From assembly GCA_963281155.1 (NCBI GenBank), contig CAUJLY010000003.1, positions 496,001-560,000 on the forward strand: 64,000 nucleotides of DNA. Reading direction: 5' to 3'. The translations under genes were made by a program, and so were the position numbers. The notes under the pieces were generated by a model. That model made no database searches. It worked only from the letters and a program-made list of their open reading frames with translations, and was not told the DNA's origin. Positions 22,789 to 36,408 of the stretch are shown here, piece by piece (position 1 is the stretch's first letter; every line of letters begins with the position of its first letter). Origin of the DNA: Rhabditophanes sp. KR3021 (lineage: Eukaryota; Nematoda; Chromadorea; Rhabditida; Alloionematidae).

Positions 22789-25700
22789 GGTGAAGGCTAA
22801 ATAATGGTACTTCCAAAGCTAATTTACTTTTCCTTTTCTCCTTTAAACAATACGTTTGTTTATAAAGTATTCCAATAACTAGATACTTCAGATATTTTAT
22901 TAATAAGTGATTTCGCCTAAAATATAGTTACAACATAATTATTTGGGAATATTTATAAATATTAATGGTTGTTAAGAGATAAAAAAAGAATCCATCATAA
23001 ATGGGCAACGTAAATAAAGGAGGCAAAAATGTAGACAATGTGGAACATTATCTTCTTAAATGCTCAGGATAAATTTTACAATAGATTTGTAGAGACGAAA
23101 AGATCAAGGCTTTGATTGCCTCAATTGTTCCTTAATTCCTTTGACTGATGACTGCGGGGAATATTATAAATTTGTTCGCAATATCTTTAAGATATGTAAA
23201 TGATAATAATAATAATGTCTAGGTCATCATTTGAACTTTTTCACGCTTCTCAAGAAATGTTATACAGTTCAGTGAGATAGATGCATTGCAGGCAAGTGTT
23301 GCATAATATCACAGCCTATCCACTTTTATCTATTTGGTAGACACAATTATGATAGATTATGTGCAAGGACTTCGAGAAAGCTGTGTGGATAAATTATTAT
23401 CATAGTGATAATCGAGAATACAACCAAAACGTTTGTTTACATTAAGAACAACAACAATTATAGTAGTAGCTAATACTCTTTTATAGCATAACAATAATAT
23501 ATTCTTTCCACCAAAATAATTTATTCTTGCAATAATAAAATTTATTTACCAACGACTAGTTAAATTTAAACAAAAACATAACCACGTAATAATCAAAAAT
23601 ATGAACAATATTCGCTAACTAAATGAGCCTCACAAATATTTATTCAAAATTAGTCAAACTAAACTAATATTAGCTAATAAACCTTGGACTTTAATACAAG
23701 AATATAATGATAAAATACCCAAAAGAGTAACTGTTTATATTGACAAAGATAAGGAAATAATTAGTTCAGTCAATCCTTTTTAACAATATTGAACTGATTT
23801 ATGAAACTTTGTGGTCAATGTCATGTCATCATCATTGACTTTGGACATGAATTGTTTTTTGGGGTATATCACAAAATCTAATAGAACTAGGGAACATTTT
23901 TGATATCAGTCCTTATGTCACTAGGTAACACTTTTTTTGTTTGCAGCAACACATATTCACCCCATTTTTATTACTATCACAAACATCGTGACAAAGGTAG
24001 TGTGAACTATGCACTAAAATTTTGTTTTATTTTTGTATACTAACAAAATATTGTTTTGATGGCTGTGTCCATAAATGCCAGCCACAATAAAATGATAAGA
24101 AGTTATTTTGGTATTAACAAGCGCAAATTTATAAAAAATGTAGTATTACTTTTGTGTAAATAGATTTAACATCAAAATTTATTTGAACAAACACATCTCT
24201 TTTCGTGATATGCTAAATTCGACCCCAAAATGCAATATTTAAAGTTGAGCTTATCAAGGATTCAAAAAATAAAGAAATTAAAAATATCATAAATAAATGG
24301 ACTTTAATCAGCTGTCGCTTTTTTTACCTAATGATACTACTGAAACTCCATTTCATTGATATTTAAAAAGGTGCTTATTTGATAAAAGACACAAAAATAG
24401 GAACAATTTAATGACGTTTTGATAAGGATGAATGCTTTATATTCGACTAATAGAATGAACAAAAATAGATCAGATTTAGGTACAAATTTATTATATTTGA
24501 ATGCTCTTTGTGTCTAATACAATTAATTAACTTCATTTGGAGAACATGTTTTGAGGAAAAAGATGGCGGATCTAGTCAATCACAATTATGTTCTTTTTAA
24601 TCATTTAACTTAAAGGCACACCACATCTTTAAAGTAATAATATTTAATTATACTATTAAATCTGATCGCGCAAACTTATTTTAGAGATAAGGAAGAAATA
24701 GAATATTATCAAAACATATTTTATCAAAAGTAACATCAGGGATATGACATTTATTCAAATGAATAAAGTATGAAAATATTTCTTTTTTTCGACATCTCTT
24801 GACTGAAGATATGAAGAAAGCAAGACATAACATTTTCTTTTTATGAAAATAAACATTTTTTGCGTAGCTTAAGTTTTGTAATATTTTTTCATTCAAAATT
24901 GTTTTATCTTTTCTTTGATGATTGAAGGGTTGTTTGTATGAATAAGTTTGCAAAAGAAATTTTATGGGAGGTAAAGGTGAATTTTTAACAATAAAGATAC
25001 TTAAAAAGGAAAAGATGTGTATACAAATTAATATTAATATGTCAACAGTAAATTGTGTTTGTAACATCACCGATTTTTTGTGCTTAATCAAGGAAAATGT
25101 CGACATTTCATATAAGGTCATTATAATAGGCAAAAAAGGAAAAATAAGTAAGTATAAGAGTATAAGTAAAAGTGGTTCTGGTTAGAATATCTAAATTGAA
25201 ACGTGATCTTCCAAATTATATTCACTAGTCAGTTTATATAGACTTTACATATTATTAATAATACAGTAAATGTAATACTAAAAGCAAATGTTCTTAAACC
25301 CTTCTAAAATTGTTAAAATACATAAATAGTTATAGAGACTTGTTAATGCCATCAGATCAACCTCTTTACTTTAAAAGGGTAAGTTATAATGAAAAGAGAA
25401 GCTTTGTTGTTACAAATACGCGGGGTAAATTCCAATAAAATCGCCTATATTTCACTGAACGGACTGACCATGAATAATAGATCAAATAAGATGGTGTCTT
25501 GACTCTTAAAACTAGTTTTCACTTTAAGTAACTTTATCTTAATCAAAATATAGTAGTAATAGTTTATTTTTGATTAACTCAAACCATTCATCTACAAAGC
25601 TAACACCCCATCAAAGACCTTTTTTGTTGATTTGAGGAAAGGAAAAGATGCAAGTATAGCAAAGATTGTCATATTTTTTTTGTGTCAACAACTTTTACTG

Positions 25701-27676
25701 ACACTATGTTTTTGAGAATGTTAAGGTTTAATACAAATTGAATACAAACTTGATTAATTGTACACATATCTTCGACCGACACCGAAATTAATCCCTAAGA
25801 TTAAAAGCATATCAAGCCTAATGTATTGAAACGGGTGGCTAATTTCTAACATACCTACATTGTTGTCACAAATAAATATTGGTAAAAGTCAATCAAACAG
25901 TTAGTCTCTGTTTAAATTAATTGTTAGTCAAAAACAAGTTCTTCAACAAATATCTATAACATATAACAATTTAAGAATACAAGTAATTAAATTTGTGCTT
26001 GCTTCATTTAATGGAAAGGCCATATTAGAATATCATTTATTTTCAACGACAAATCTTTAATTGATCAAGAGAGTGGATATGTATCTGAGCGAAGTTTTTT
26101 ATGATCCAAACAACTATAGTTGGCTTCTATTTTAGGGCAAAATATTTTGTAATTTAGTTATACGTATATTTAGATGGGCACCGTTAACATTGTTTCTGCT
26201 GTACCTCAGACAGACCATTTGAGATTTGGATTTTGGTAATCTCATCATCTTTTAACAATAATTTAGATCAAACATTATGATTTGTGATATTACGGTTTCA
26301 ATGATTTTACCCTTTTGTACAAAAATATTAACTTTGACATGTTGATAAAATTATTTATAACTTGGCTAATAGCTTATGTTATAATAAACGTTTGGCTATG
26401 ACTCGTAGCTGCAATAAATAGCTATCTCGTGAGTACAAAGCCATAATGTTTCATCTACACCTCAAAGAATTATGCCCTGAAGTTCGAGTATAAATCTTAA
26501 AATAGGTATGTCTTCAAAGCAAGATGTAACTATGCCTTTTGTACTGAAGCAATTTGAACGTGACTAACTTCATAATGGGTTTAAAAAGCTTATTTTTTGA
26601 ACATTTCTTTTAGTTTAAGATTGATCCAAACCTTCGAAAGTTATGTCTAAAGATATAAAATAAATTGTGTCTCATATTTTTACTTTTCAAAGAATGCCAT
26701 ATCAACGTTCTTTTAATTAACAGTTTACCACATCTTATATAACTTTTAAAGGGCCAAAAGATATGATTATTTATTTTATTCAGAAGATTAAGGATTGATA
26801 AGTAATTTACTCATTCCGCCACAAACTCTTATTGTAAAAAGTAAATGCTTGTTCGTTAACAAACATCAAGCTGATCTAAATGATTGAAACATCACTGCAA
26901 TAATAGACACACCATAACAAGCAAAATAAATAGGAGCTAACCATTTTGTCTATATTAATAACAATTATTCATTCGTAAAGTAGACTTCTTTAATTTGTGC
27001 GCTTCCTCACTATTATTGACAGTTTATAAATTTAAAAATGTCAACTTTATCCATGATCATATAAAGTATGGCCTAAGCTGGGATCAAAAAGGAATAACGA
27101 AAAAATGAATATATTCATTCCCGCCCACTCTTAAAACCGTCTTTATGATGTTCGTTAGGTGTATAAAGATTAGTGATGTAAATAACGAAATCACGTCTAC
27201 TTAACCCAAATTACATTCTTTGATAATAAGATTCCCAGTTACAAGAAAAGCATGTTCAAAAATGACTACTTTATGCCTTTTAAAAAATTACAATTCCTCA
27301 ATCTGAAAACTGTAACTTATGCACCAGAATATGTTTTTAGTTATAATAAAAATGTAAGTTAACCAAATTATTAAAAGCAGTGTGACCATAACACAGGTAT
27401 TGGATTGAATAATCAAAATTCCTTATAGCTATTTTCTGGCCTGGATAATACACACTATTCAAATCGGAGTTTTGATTTTAATGCAAACCTAATTTATACT
27501 GCTACCAACCAAATTTTAACGTCTTCCAGTCTTCTTCTGAACCCAAGAATGATCCGGATTACAAACCTTCTAAAAAAATTTGTTTCATTTCACCAAAAAG
27601 AGATCAATCTTCAGGAAGGTGTTGTGGAAAAAAAATAGGGAGATTATGTTATATATTTTGCATATAATATTATATA
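22789..27676. other. 4.9-kb gene-poor region
   Basis: AT-rich throughout. Open frames are short or of low-complexity hydrophobic/Lys composition typical of random AT-rich DNA (the longest, 150 codons on the minus strand at 24681-25133, has no start context or domain). I found no tRNA cloverleaf, tandem array or splice-consistent exon chain. Confidence 0.45.
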
Positions 27677-27843
27677 CAGTAAAATCTGAGTTTAGTGAAC
27701 ACTGAGTATAGTGAACATCTGTTTATGATGAACAAGATATTTTCGGTATTTGGTTGGCTTTAGAGTTAATTTACATTTGTTAATGTGAGTATAATGAACA
27801 AAATCTCGGTTCCTTCGGTGTTCAATAAACTCACATTTTACTG
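27677..27843. mobile_element. Pogo/Tigger-type MITE, 167 bp
   Basis: A non-autonomous DNA transposon remnant. The left end reads CAGTAAAATCTGAGTTTAGT and the reverse complement of the right end CAGTAAAATGTGAGTTTATT, so 24 of the first 26 bases match as terminal inverted repeats. The element is flanked by TA on both sides, the target duplication of the Tc1/mariner/pogo superfamily, and CAGT ends are characteristic of pogo/Tigger elements. The interior has no coding capacity but repeats the TAGTGAACA motif near the left end. Confidence 0.85.
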
Positions 27844-28023
27844 TACTTTACATTCTGGATTTACTTATTTGATTTATATTCCGATTTTGTAGGCATTTAA
27901 GTGATTGATTTTAACCTAGAAATCAGACAAGCTTTAATAAATAAACTTAAATCGTATTTGTTATGTTTGTGACTGAAGAAGGAACCAAACAGATTGAGGA
28001 AATGGCTACTCTCCCCTTTTTGC
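27844..28023. other. Spacer between the MITE and the Hsp70 pseudogene
   Basis: A frame around 27961-28010 looks weakly coding (MFVTEEGTKQIEEMATL) but is unsupported. Confidence 0.3.
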
Positions 28024-28855
28024 TAACACTACGTCTAAAGTTATAGGAATTGCTTCCGGATCTACTTTTTCTCGTCTCCAATACTCAATAAGGGAAAACT
28101 TAAATTAAATGAAAATGACATTGAAAAATAGAAGCATCATCATACATTGTCTTCACCAACACCAAACCTTTATTTAGAAAAGCTGACAAGGAACAAGCCA
28201 GCATAAATCTTTTAAATTCTGTTTTGGACAAAACAAATAAACAAGTTACTCTTACCATACAACCTTCGTTTTGATGCCATCGGTAAATGTAAGATCGCCC
28301 TCACAATTTAGGGGTCAAGGAAGGGAATTTGCGGGAGAAGAAATTGCTTCAATGATATTCATCAAGTTAAAAGAAAACGCACTATTTCAGATGCTGTCCT
28401 CACCCTTCCAAATTGTTTCACATCTTCCCAAAGACAAGTAATTAAGGATTCCGGAGCCTTGCTGGCCTCAATTTGCTCAAAATCCGTAACGACTCATTTG
28501 CGACTGTCATGACTATCGCTAATGATTTAGACAAAAAAATGAACGTCGTTATATTCGGTAAGTGAATGATACTCATTTATGTATAACTCATTCTTTAGGT
28601 CTTGGTAGTGATACTTTCGATGTATCCATTGTTGCAATCAAGGACAGCATTATTAAAAACAAATTGAATTCCGCATTTCCTAACTAAATTGTTTTTAGCT
28701 TCATCAACCACAGGAGACAGCCATCTTGGGGGGTGTGAATTTTACTAATAAACTAGTGAAGTATTATGCAGATGATTGAAGGCGAAACTGGTGAGAAGTT
28801 CGTTTTCGAAAGAAGCCTCAAGGAACTTGAGACAATTTACAACCTACAACCAAGC
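28024..28855 (+). pseudogene. Hsp70-family ATPase-domain pseudogene
   Basis: Fragments of an Hsp70 nucleotide-binding domain occur in the correct order but in shifting frames. They are: VIGIASGSTFSRL, corresponding to the first phosphate loop (canonical GIDLGTTYS); GEEIASMIFIKLKENA; DAVLTLPNCFTSSQRQVIKD (canonical AVVTVPAYFNDSQRQATKD); GLNLLKIRNDSFATVMTIA; LGSDTFDVSIVAIKD after an intron (canonical LGGGTFDVSIL); GDSHLGG; and a Lys/Arg-rich helix at the end. A GTAAGT...TTCTTTAG intron (28558-28598) is preserved, so this is not a processed copy. Key Gly and Asp residues of the phosphate loops are lost and there are several stops. The substrate-binding domain is absent. Confidence 0.8.
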
Positions 28856-29167
28856 TTTTGATTGACGTTACTATACAATTCGAGGATAAATAGGTACTTA
28901 CTAATGATATTCAAAGCAATTTTATGTAATTGAGATCCATCCCACAATATATATAATAAAATGTATGAATGCGTTAAAACTTTCTTATTGTACCAATTAT
29001 TGCTATATTTATACATACAAACAAAATGAAAATGACTTAGGTATATCAATATTAAAAAGGTCTTAATCAAATATTATGCCTCAATATAATTAAACACAAC
29101 ATTATTAATCAGCCTAAAAATGTCAATTATTTTTAGTTAAAGCTCATCTACAAATATATCCTTTCAA

Positions 29168-31625
29168 TTAAACCAATATATTGTTTCCACTCTCATTGTT
29201 GATTCCACTGTCATACAGTGAGTTGAAGTTATTTGCCATCATAAGGGAGGAATTGATTAGTGAGTTTTGATTTGCTTGAGATACGGAATAATAGGCTGAA
29301 GGTGGGAGATGAGTTGGGTCTGGGGAAGTTTTTTGATTATTGTTGTTTCCTTTTGGTGAGTAGATGTGGGTAAGGACGGTGTAGAGACAAAAGATGTAGT
29401 TTGGAATCGGCGTTTCACCGTTTGATTCGACTTTTTTGTTGTAATCTTGTATGATGGCTTCCATGCGATTGGAATTTATTACACTGTAGCCTATTCTATT
29501 GAAACCATTAAATGAATTGGTTTGAGCTATGATGTTGCTCAGTTTATTGGCTTGGTAAGCTGGACCTGCACAGCAATGATCTTTTAAAGCATTTATTAGG
29601 TGAGATTGGAGTCTGTCTAGAGAAATGTCGTCTGATATTTTTTCCACCGACACCCACGATTCGTAAGTTGCAGGGGTTTCAATTGCTTCAGTCTTGACTT
29701 TTGGTAGGCCTTTTTTGACATCGAAATAAGGAGCTGAATCGTCTTTTCTATATAGCAATTGCAGCACAATCAAACAAGAAAAACTGGACAAATCCCAATC
29801 AAGTTGATTCTTAAACTGAAGAGAGATTTTATGAACCGCCCTAAAGAAGCCATTAATCTCCTCCGGAATTTGAGATAAATTCAAATACAATCCCGAGGCA
29901 GAGAAATAAAATTGCGGATCATTCTTATTGCCCAAGCTTCCGTTATTTTGTTCATTGTAGTAATGAGCCAGCTTTAAAGCTAAGATAGCAAAATAATTTC
30001 TAGACAAAAGGTGACTCAAGTCTTTTCTATATAGAATGCTTAAGTCTGGAATTTTGAGGAAGAATTGGTACATCGAGGCATATTCAGTGTTTAGAATGTT
30101 GATGAAAGCATTTAAAGGTATCTGGAAAGGTTAGGACATCTTGTTGGAGGAATGTAAACATACGGTCATGCTATTTTTAACTTCGTCATCGATGTTGCTT
30201 CTGACGACGACATTACTTTCGTTTTCAGACCAACTTTTTTGAATGATCGTAATCAAGGGAAGTTGAGGAGAGGGTGGTTTGTCGGAGGCTTGGCTTTTGG
30301 CTTTAGAAGGCAAACGGCCACGGCGACCCTGAAGACACCCATCCCTGACAACTTCCTTCACCATCCCAACTTGTATGCATTTTTGGTAGCGACAATATTG
30401 GCACCGGGATCTGAATAAAAAGTCAACCAAATACACCCACACCCCACTTACCTGTATCTCTTGTCAATCTGACAATTCTTATTGACCGCACACACATAAT
30501 GTGCCTTCTTCTGGACAGTCCTCTTAAAGAAGCCCTTACACCCCTCACACGTTCTGGCTCCATAATGCTGACAGACGGCGGTATCATTGCAAACAGCACA
30601 TAATTTGGCCAAATTAACACTTTCTTGGTCATCCACATTTGATGGGATGTAGGTTGGATGGTGTGGCATACTATTTAGCAAACTATTATTTCCTTGTGTT
30701 GAGGACGTCAGTGGTAGGTGATTTGTTTGGTTGTAATTGTTTGACTGCATCAATTCGGCCGCTGCTGCCAAGGCAACTGCTTCGTTTGGGTGACGGCCTG
30801 GCAGCATGAAGTTGAAGTTGGATAAAGATGGGGGAGGAAAGGTATGGTTTGAGTAGGAGTTTGCGGCGTAGTTGAAGGAATTCGAGGCTGGAAGATGGGT
30901 TTGGGCCGATGAGGTGGAATTGTAGGTTTTGTCGGAGAAGGGGAAGGGAAGGTTCATGAAGTTGTAGTTGTAGGCCATGTTGGAGGAAGTGGATTTGTAC
31001 ATGCCGGCTTGGTTGAGGTCAGAGAAACCGATGTTTTTGAGGGATGCGAGGGCATTTGTGTTGGATGTTTGGTCGGTGTTTAATTCGAAGGTTTGGGAAG
31101 TGTTGTGGAAGAGTTGGGGGTAGTTGGTGTCTTGGTTTCTTCCTAAGTTTATGTTTTGACGGAAGGTTGCTGCTGTCGGGAAGTTGATGGGATTGTATGG
31201 ATTATTCAGCATCACCATAGGGTCTTGAATTGGTTCCATGCTAAACAATTATTTATCTAATTTTAATGGACTTGCCGACTTACCCAGTCCCAAAAAAGAC
31301 AGAATTGGCAGAATTAGCAGTGGCTCCATAGGCCGTAGTATTCAGATGATTGGCATCTTGAGCATGATTAGCACTAGCATTCAAAATATCACAATAATTG
31401 AAGGAATTAGCCTGGGAAGTATTAAAAACCTGACTAGTAAAGTCACCACCACCTTCCAAGGCAGATTGGTGGGGAACGATATTTTGACTTGGACTATGAG
31501 TATTTAGCTGAAATGACAAATCAAAAATGTTATCAAGAAGAGTAACCTACAGCATTGGTCGTACTAGCAGTTGAACCGCCACTCTCTAAAGGTTCCTGAA
31601 TTATTTGAGAGAAAGGAAAGTTCAT
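29168..31625 (-). CDS. nhr-6: NR4A-type nuclear hormone receptor (NGFI-B/Nurr1 orthologue)
   Basis: Orphan nuclear receptor transcription factor. Five exons, 31551-31625, 31284-31507, 30452-31240, 30164-30410 and 29168-30121, encode 762 residues. A long Asn/Ser/Thr-rich N-terminal activation region is followed by a C4 zinc-finger DNA-binding domain from about residue 314: [20 protein letters not shown] with P-box [10 protein letters not shown], second finger NKNC...[10 protein letters not shown], and the NR4A-specific C-terminal extension [16 protein letters not shown] that contacts the NBRE A-box. The ligand-binding domain covers about 446-720, with a Ser/Asn-rich tail after it. The P-box plus RGRLPSK extension identify NR4A unambiguously; C. 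elegans has one such receptor, NHR-6. Introns are 42-44 bp. An acceptor-like TTTCAG lies about 20 bp upstream of the ATG, so a 5' UTR intron or trans-splice site is possible. Confidence 0.95.
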
Positions 31626-34600
31626 ATTATTAGTAGAGTATTATCTGAAATTGAAAAGATGATATTTCAGGAAAGGACGGGACATTATATTGATGAAAAG
31701 TTTCGAATGTTAGTTCAGATTTGGAGGAGGAGAAAAAGTTTTGTTGGATGAAGGCGAGGTGTTTAAATGATTGGTGGAAAAGGGGTGAAACAAAAAGAAT
31801 CGGGGAGGAGGGAAGAATAGGTTAGAAAGTGCATCAACAAAATTCTAAATATATCGTAATTAGACAACAAAGGGCACGCAAAATACGTTTTTGCAATTTT
31901 TAAAAGTTACCACTTGGATGTGTTGTAAAACGGAGGTGATATTTAAAGAAGACAAGATGGAAAGGTTACCTGTAAAGGATATTTTTATACAAATGTACTA
32001 TCTCGATTGTTGTAACATATACATATGTATGTATCTTTTTTATTCAATTTTATTTATAGGGAACAATCATTAAAGAACTGACTTACGCTATTTTGTTGGC
32101 CTCTTAGTAAGGTAACGGAAGGGACTTGAGCCTTCCTTTTGATTTGGAATAGCAACACAAATTAAGACTCTAAAAGAAAAAAGGTTCCTTTGTGAGTAAA
32201 TGGTCTGCCAGAGATGACTCATTATCTTAAGATCTTGATTTAAAGGTAATGACTCAAATTATTTAAATGTTAGGATCATTCATATATGTTGATGTAAGCA
32301 TAAAATTTTAAATAATAAAACTTTTATTTATTAATTCTATTTCTAACTTTTATTTAGTTGCAATCTCCCAAAAACGTCACTTAAATTAACGCACAAATAA
32401 ATAAATATATCACAAGGCTTAAAATTTAGTAAATGCCAAAGATAATAACTGGCCTATTTTACCTACACTGCTTCTTTTTGACTTCTAGAAGAGGCGCAGT
32501 AGATGACATTTAAAGGTATGATGTGTATAGTCGAAATGGTATACATAACAAAATAACAATTGCCTTTGATCGCTTATTTTATGAAAATTTGTAAAATTAA
32601 GCAATAAGTTTTCAGTAATGTGTATAAATAAATATGTATTTAAAAGTTTTGATATGGATAGATGCATATTAACCTGAGTTAAAAGAATTAGAAGCTACCA
32701 TAATAACGGGAGATAAATTTTAAACATACAAATGACAAATCTATTACCTATGATAAATGATAAGTAATTTGCATAATATTATGAATGGTGGAAACGATTT
32801 AAGTCCTCGTAACAATTTAAAAAGCTATTAGTTTACACGTCCATGCCACATAACAATAAAAAATATGATTTATTCAAAAATCACTATTCTGATTACCCTT
32901 TCAGACAATAAATAAGTATGTATAAGTGAAAAAAGGAACGTATCTTATTTTGAACATCCTAAATTAGTCTTTGTTTGTAAGTGTTTAAGTCCAAACAAGG
33001 ACACCAACACACGTTATCAATAAAAACTCAAATTGATATGTATTTAATTACACCAAACAATCCATTATCTTGCCATAACTTGCCAGTAAAATTAATCTTT
33101 TGACAACAAAAAACTGACACTCACTCGTTTCTTCTGTATTTCCACATTCTAAATAAAGACACATATTCAAATCACTTTCATTTGAGGTGACAAAGAAATG
33201 TTGCGAGTATGACACCCATTATTTACCGTTACCAATTATACCTGCATTTTTTATACATCTTGTTGCGTGCATAAAATTACCCTTGCCATTTATTGAAATC
33301 TTTTATTATAAACTAATTTTTCATGTAAACGTTCAGTTGAGAATAACGTGAGAAAGTTGCGATTCATTTTAAATTTTTTCTAATACTTTTATTCAAATTA
33401 TTTAACCTTAACACAATAAAATGTAATCAAATGAAATAATTTAACCAAATGAATTAAAAGTATCCAAGTTTATTGAAAAAGTGCAAATTAATTTTGCTGC
33501 ATAAATAATCCACTTTTAAGCCAGTCATTGAGAAATGTCCAAAATATTCGAACTGTTCGAATGTTTCATAAAGTTTAAATTGTTTGAAGAGTTCAAACTA
33601 TTCATTTCACACTTTTCAAATTGCTTAGTGTTAAATCCTATACCAGAAACTTTCAAAAATACTAAGTGTCATCACCAAAACAATCCCGTTGTACTAAAGT
33701 ATTAAACGTGAATAACAATATCAAGCTCCACTAGCAATTAAAAACAAATAATACCTAAGTTGATGATATTTATTAATTTGATAAAAACATGGTATTATCT
33801 GAATGTTTATTAACTTTTGATATGTGCCATACTATAAATTAAAAGGTTATTTTTTGTGGTATCATACGATGATGCTTCGAACCATTTTCCGTGAATCACA
33901 CAATCTCTTTGAGGTAAAGTGTATGATATTTATGGTATCTATTTCCTTTGGAAATGACAAAACATTCAAATTAATAAAAAACAGATTTAAATGTTATGCC
34001 AAAAGATGTTCACCATGCACTTATTTAAATTTCATTAATTCTGTTACCCTTTCGGGATTTCATTAGTTCAATTTTAATTGGCAGACGACTGAATACAAAA
34101 AGAAAACTTACTTTCCAAAGACAAATACAAAAAAGTTGTTAACCATCAGAAAAAGCCTCAAAATAATAGTACACAATTCTCTTAATTTTATTACCACACT
34201 TTCTCTAGGAAGAGAGGTGACAACACAAAAGATTAAGAAAGCCTGGTTGTTACTGCTATCGGAACTACAAGAAAGACCTTCTTTCATAATTCATTTTTTG
34301 ATAAAAAATTAACCAAGCATCTGTTGTGTTATTTTGTTTCTTAACTTCTGATTAATAACATCATTTTTTGTCAAAGCGAGAGGATAAAGTCCGTCATATG
34401 GCATAAAGAGTCCCATCAACACACACTCATTTTTATAAACTTTATAGACGTTCAGTAAGTTAAGGGACTTTCTTAGTAGCAGATTTGGACTAATCTCCAG
34501 ATTTGTCTAGTACTTGGCAACTTCTGAAAGACTGAATAAATGACGAAATTTAGAAATAACACAATTTGATAAGATTTAAATTTATCAATTTGTCATCTAT

Positions 34601-36408
34601 CTAAACCAAAATCATCACCAACTTTTTTGTCATTCATATGTAATTTTTTACAGCATCATTATTAATGGCAGAATATTAAGGACTTTTAAATGACATTCAC
34701 ATACGACACTAAACAACATCAACTGGACCCTTATCTATCTCACGAATCAACGTAGGTGAACATCATTTAAAATGGCTTCCCCATTCACAACAACATCTTT
34801 AGAAGAGCCATTTGGGAGGGACGCTTCTTGATTTGGCCATCTTATTCATAATTTAGATGTAAAAAATGTATGCTTACATTTTAAGACATTAATGTATTAG
34901 TACAGTATTAATATTCATAAGTGACGACAACATATTACTTTACATTGCATTACTTACTTTTTCTTATTAGCCTTACAACTCGACAACAAGTTATGTGTTA
35001 TGTTATTTAAATAATTATTTTTATATAATTTTTGTTTGACATACAAATATTTGTATCTTAACTCATTTACTTCCTTATATTTATTTCAAAATTATCCTTC
35101 ACTTCCTTTTTTATTTTATTTGTTTCATATTTTGGTGGGTGCCGAAAATGGTGATGTATAATTCATTATTTAGAATACTTTATTTTATTCGCTAAAGCTG
35201 CCACTAACTTCTTACCATTTGTGTTTTATATGTACAATATTATTTGAGTGAAATGTAGTTTACACAATGCATTTCAAAAGACAAACCAACAAAAAATGCT
35301 TACTTTGGCGAGAGAAAACGAGCCTTACTAGGCATATTATGTGGCAGAACATAATATTTAGTGTATGTGTACAAGATATCTGTATACAAGACTTAGCCTT
35401 TTCACTCAAATATATGTAGCCTTTTAAGAACAAAGTACAACGCAGAATAGCTATGATTTTTGACACGACCTTTGTTGATGTATATATATAATATCCTCAA
35501 AAATTACTCCTAGTCTTATCATCTTTTTATTTTTTAGTCTTTATTTAGTCTATTTACTCAATTTTTTTTGCTTCTTGCCTTTTTTATATTTTTTATATCG
35601 CCATTCATATCAAATTTCTCTTTCAAGAAGTGGTGTTTATAAATAAACCTCCTTAGATATTGCATGCTTAAATCAAATTAGACCCAGCTTATCATAAAAA
35701 CGCAATACTAACTAGGCATATCTGTGATAAACTTGGCAAAATAATAAAGCTAATTACTTTAAAGGTTCATGGTACACTATTAAGCCCTTTTCCAATTAAA
35801 CTTTACCCTAGACCATTTAATCTTGAACTTTTTTGGTGGCCTTTTAAAAAATGGCAAAATACATAAAATTGATGTACATCTTTTTGCACATTACTCAAAT
35901 ATCTATAATTGTATTTTTCAACAACTCTATCTTAGTATTTTCCATTTATTCTGAATCTATTTTGTTTCTCTTTTCAAATCCACTTGCTGTATATTTCCAT
36001 TTGAAATTCCCGATTAATAACATAAGTGTACTTTGTGAGAGCTTTTTTGCCCAGAATTTAATGGAATGGCAGTGTGTAGAATCACCCTAATATAGATTCA
36101 ATTTTGCACAAGACACCGTTCAGATAAACATCAACTTCGTGTCTTAATGTACGTGTCTTAGCAATTTCCTTTTCTGACATAAATAAACACATTTTTTATG
36201 CATAATCACCCATCTGTAAGCTTGCTCTTTACCGTTATTTTAATCACATCCGATCTTATCAACTTTAATTAAAGACAGCTTCGAGTGTTTCATTCGATTT
36301 ATATCACTTCGTCTTTCTTTTTAATGGCATCTTGCATACATTTCAACCACATACTTACTTTTAGTCTCAAAAACACAATTCCGACTAAGTAAAAATAAGT
36401 TGTATGAA
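31626..36408. other. 4.8-kb divergent intergenic region between nhr-6 and ckk-1
   Basis: No supported gene. Because both flanking genes start here, it should contain their regulatory elements. Two adjacent palindromes occur at 33545-33600 (listed separately). Other short open frames (for example 33824-34066, 35851-36090) have no domain or splice support. Confidence 0.45.
33545..33600. promoter_or_regulatory. Pair of adjacent palindromes, possible binding site
   Basis: ATTCGAAC-T-GTTCGAAT at 33545-33561 is a perfect 8-bp-arm palindrome, and GTTTGAA-GAG-TTCAAAC follows within about 40 bp. Both contain GAA...TTC cores spaced by three. A dimeric transcription factor could bind; the assignment is speculative. 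Confidence 0.25.

Noticed and set aside
24681..25133. 150-codon minus-strand frame in the gene-poor region
   Set aside because: Composition is Lys/Phe/Ile-rich as expected of random AT-rich DNA. No domain, start context or splice sites.
30448..31507. Plus-strand frame opposite nhr-6 exons 2-3 (31238-31507)
   Set aside because: Shadow of the Asn/Ser-rich nhr-6 N-terminus.
33824..34066. 80-codon frame in the nhr-6/ckk-1 intergenic region
   Set aside because: No domain or splice context.
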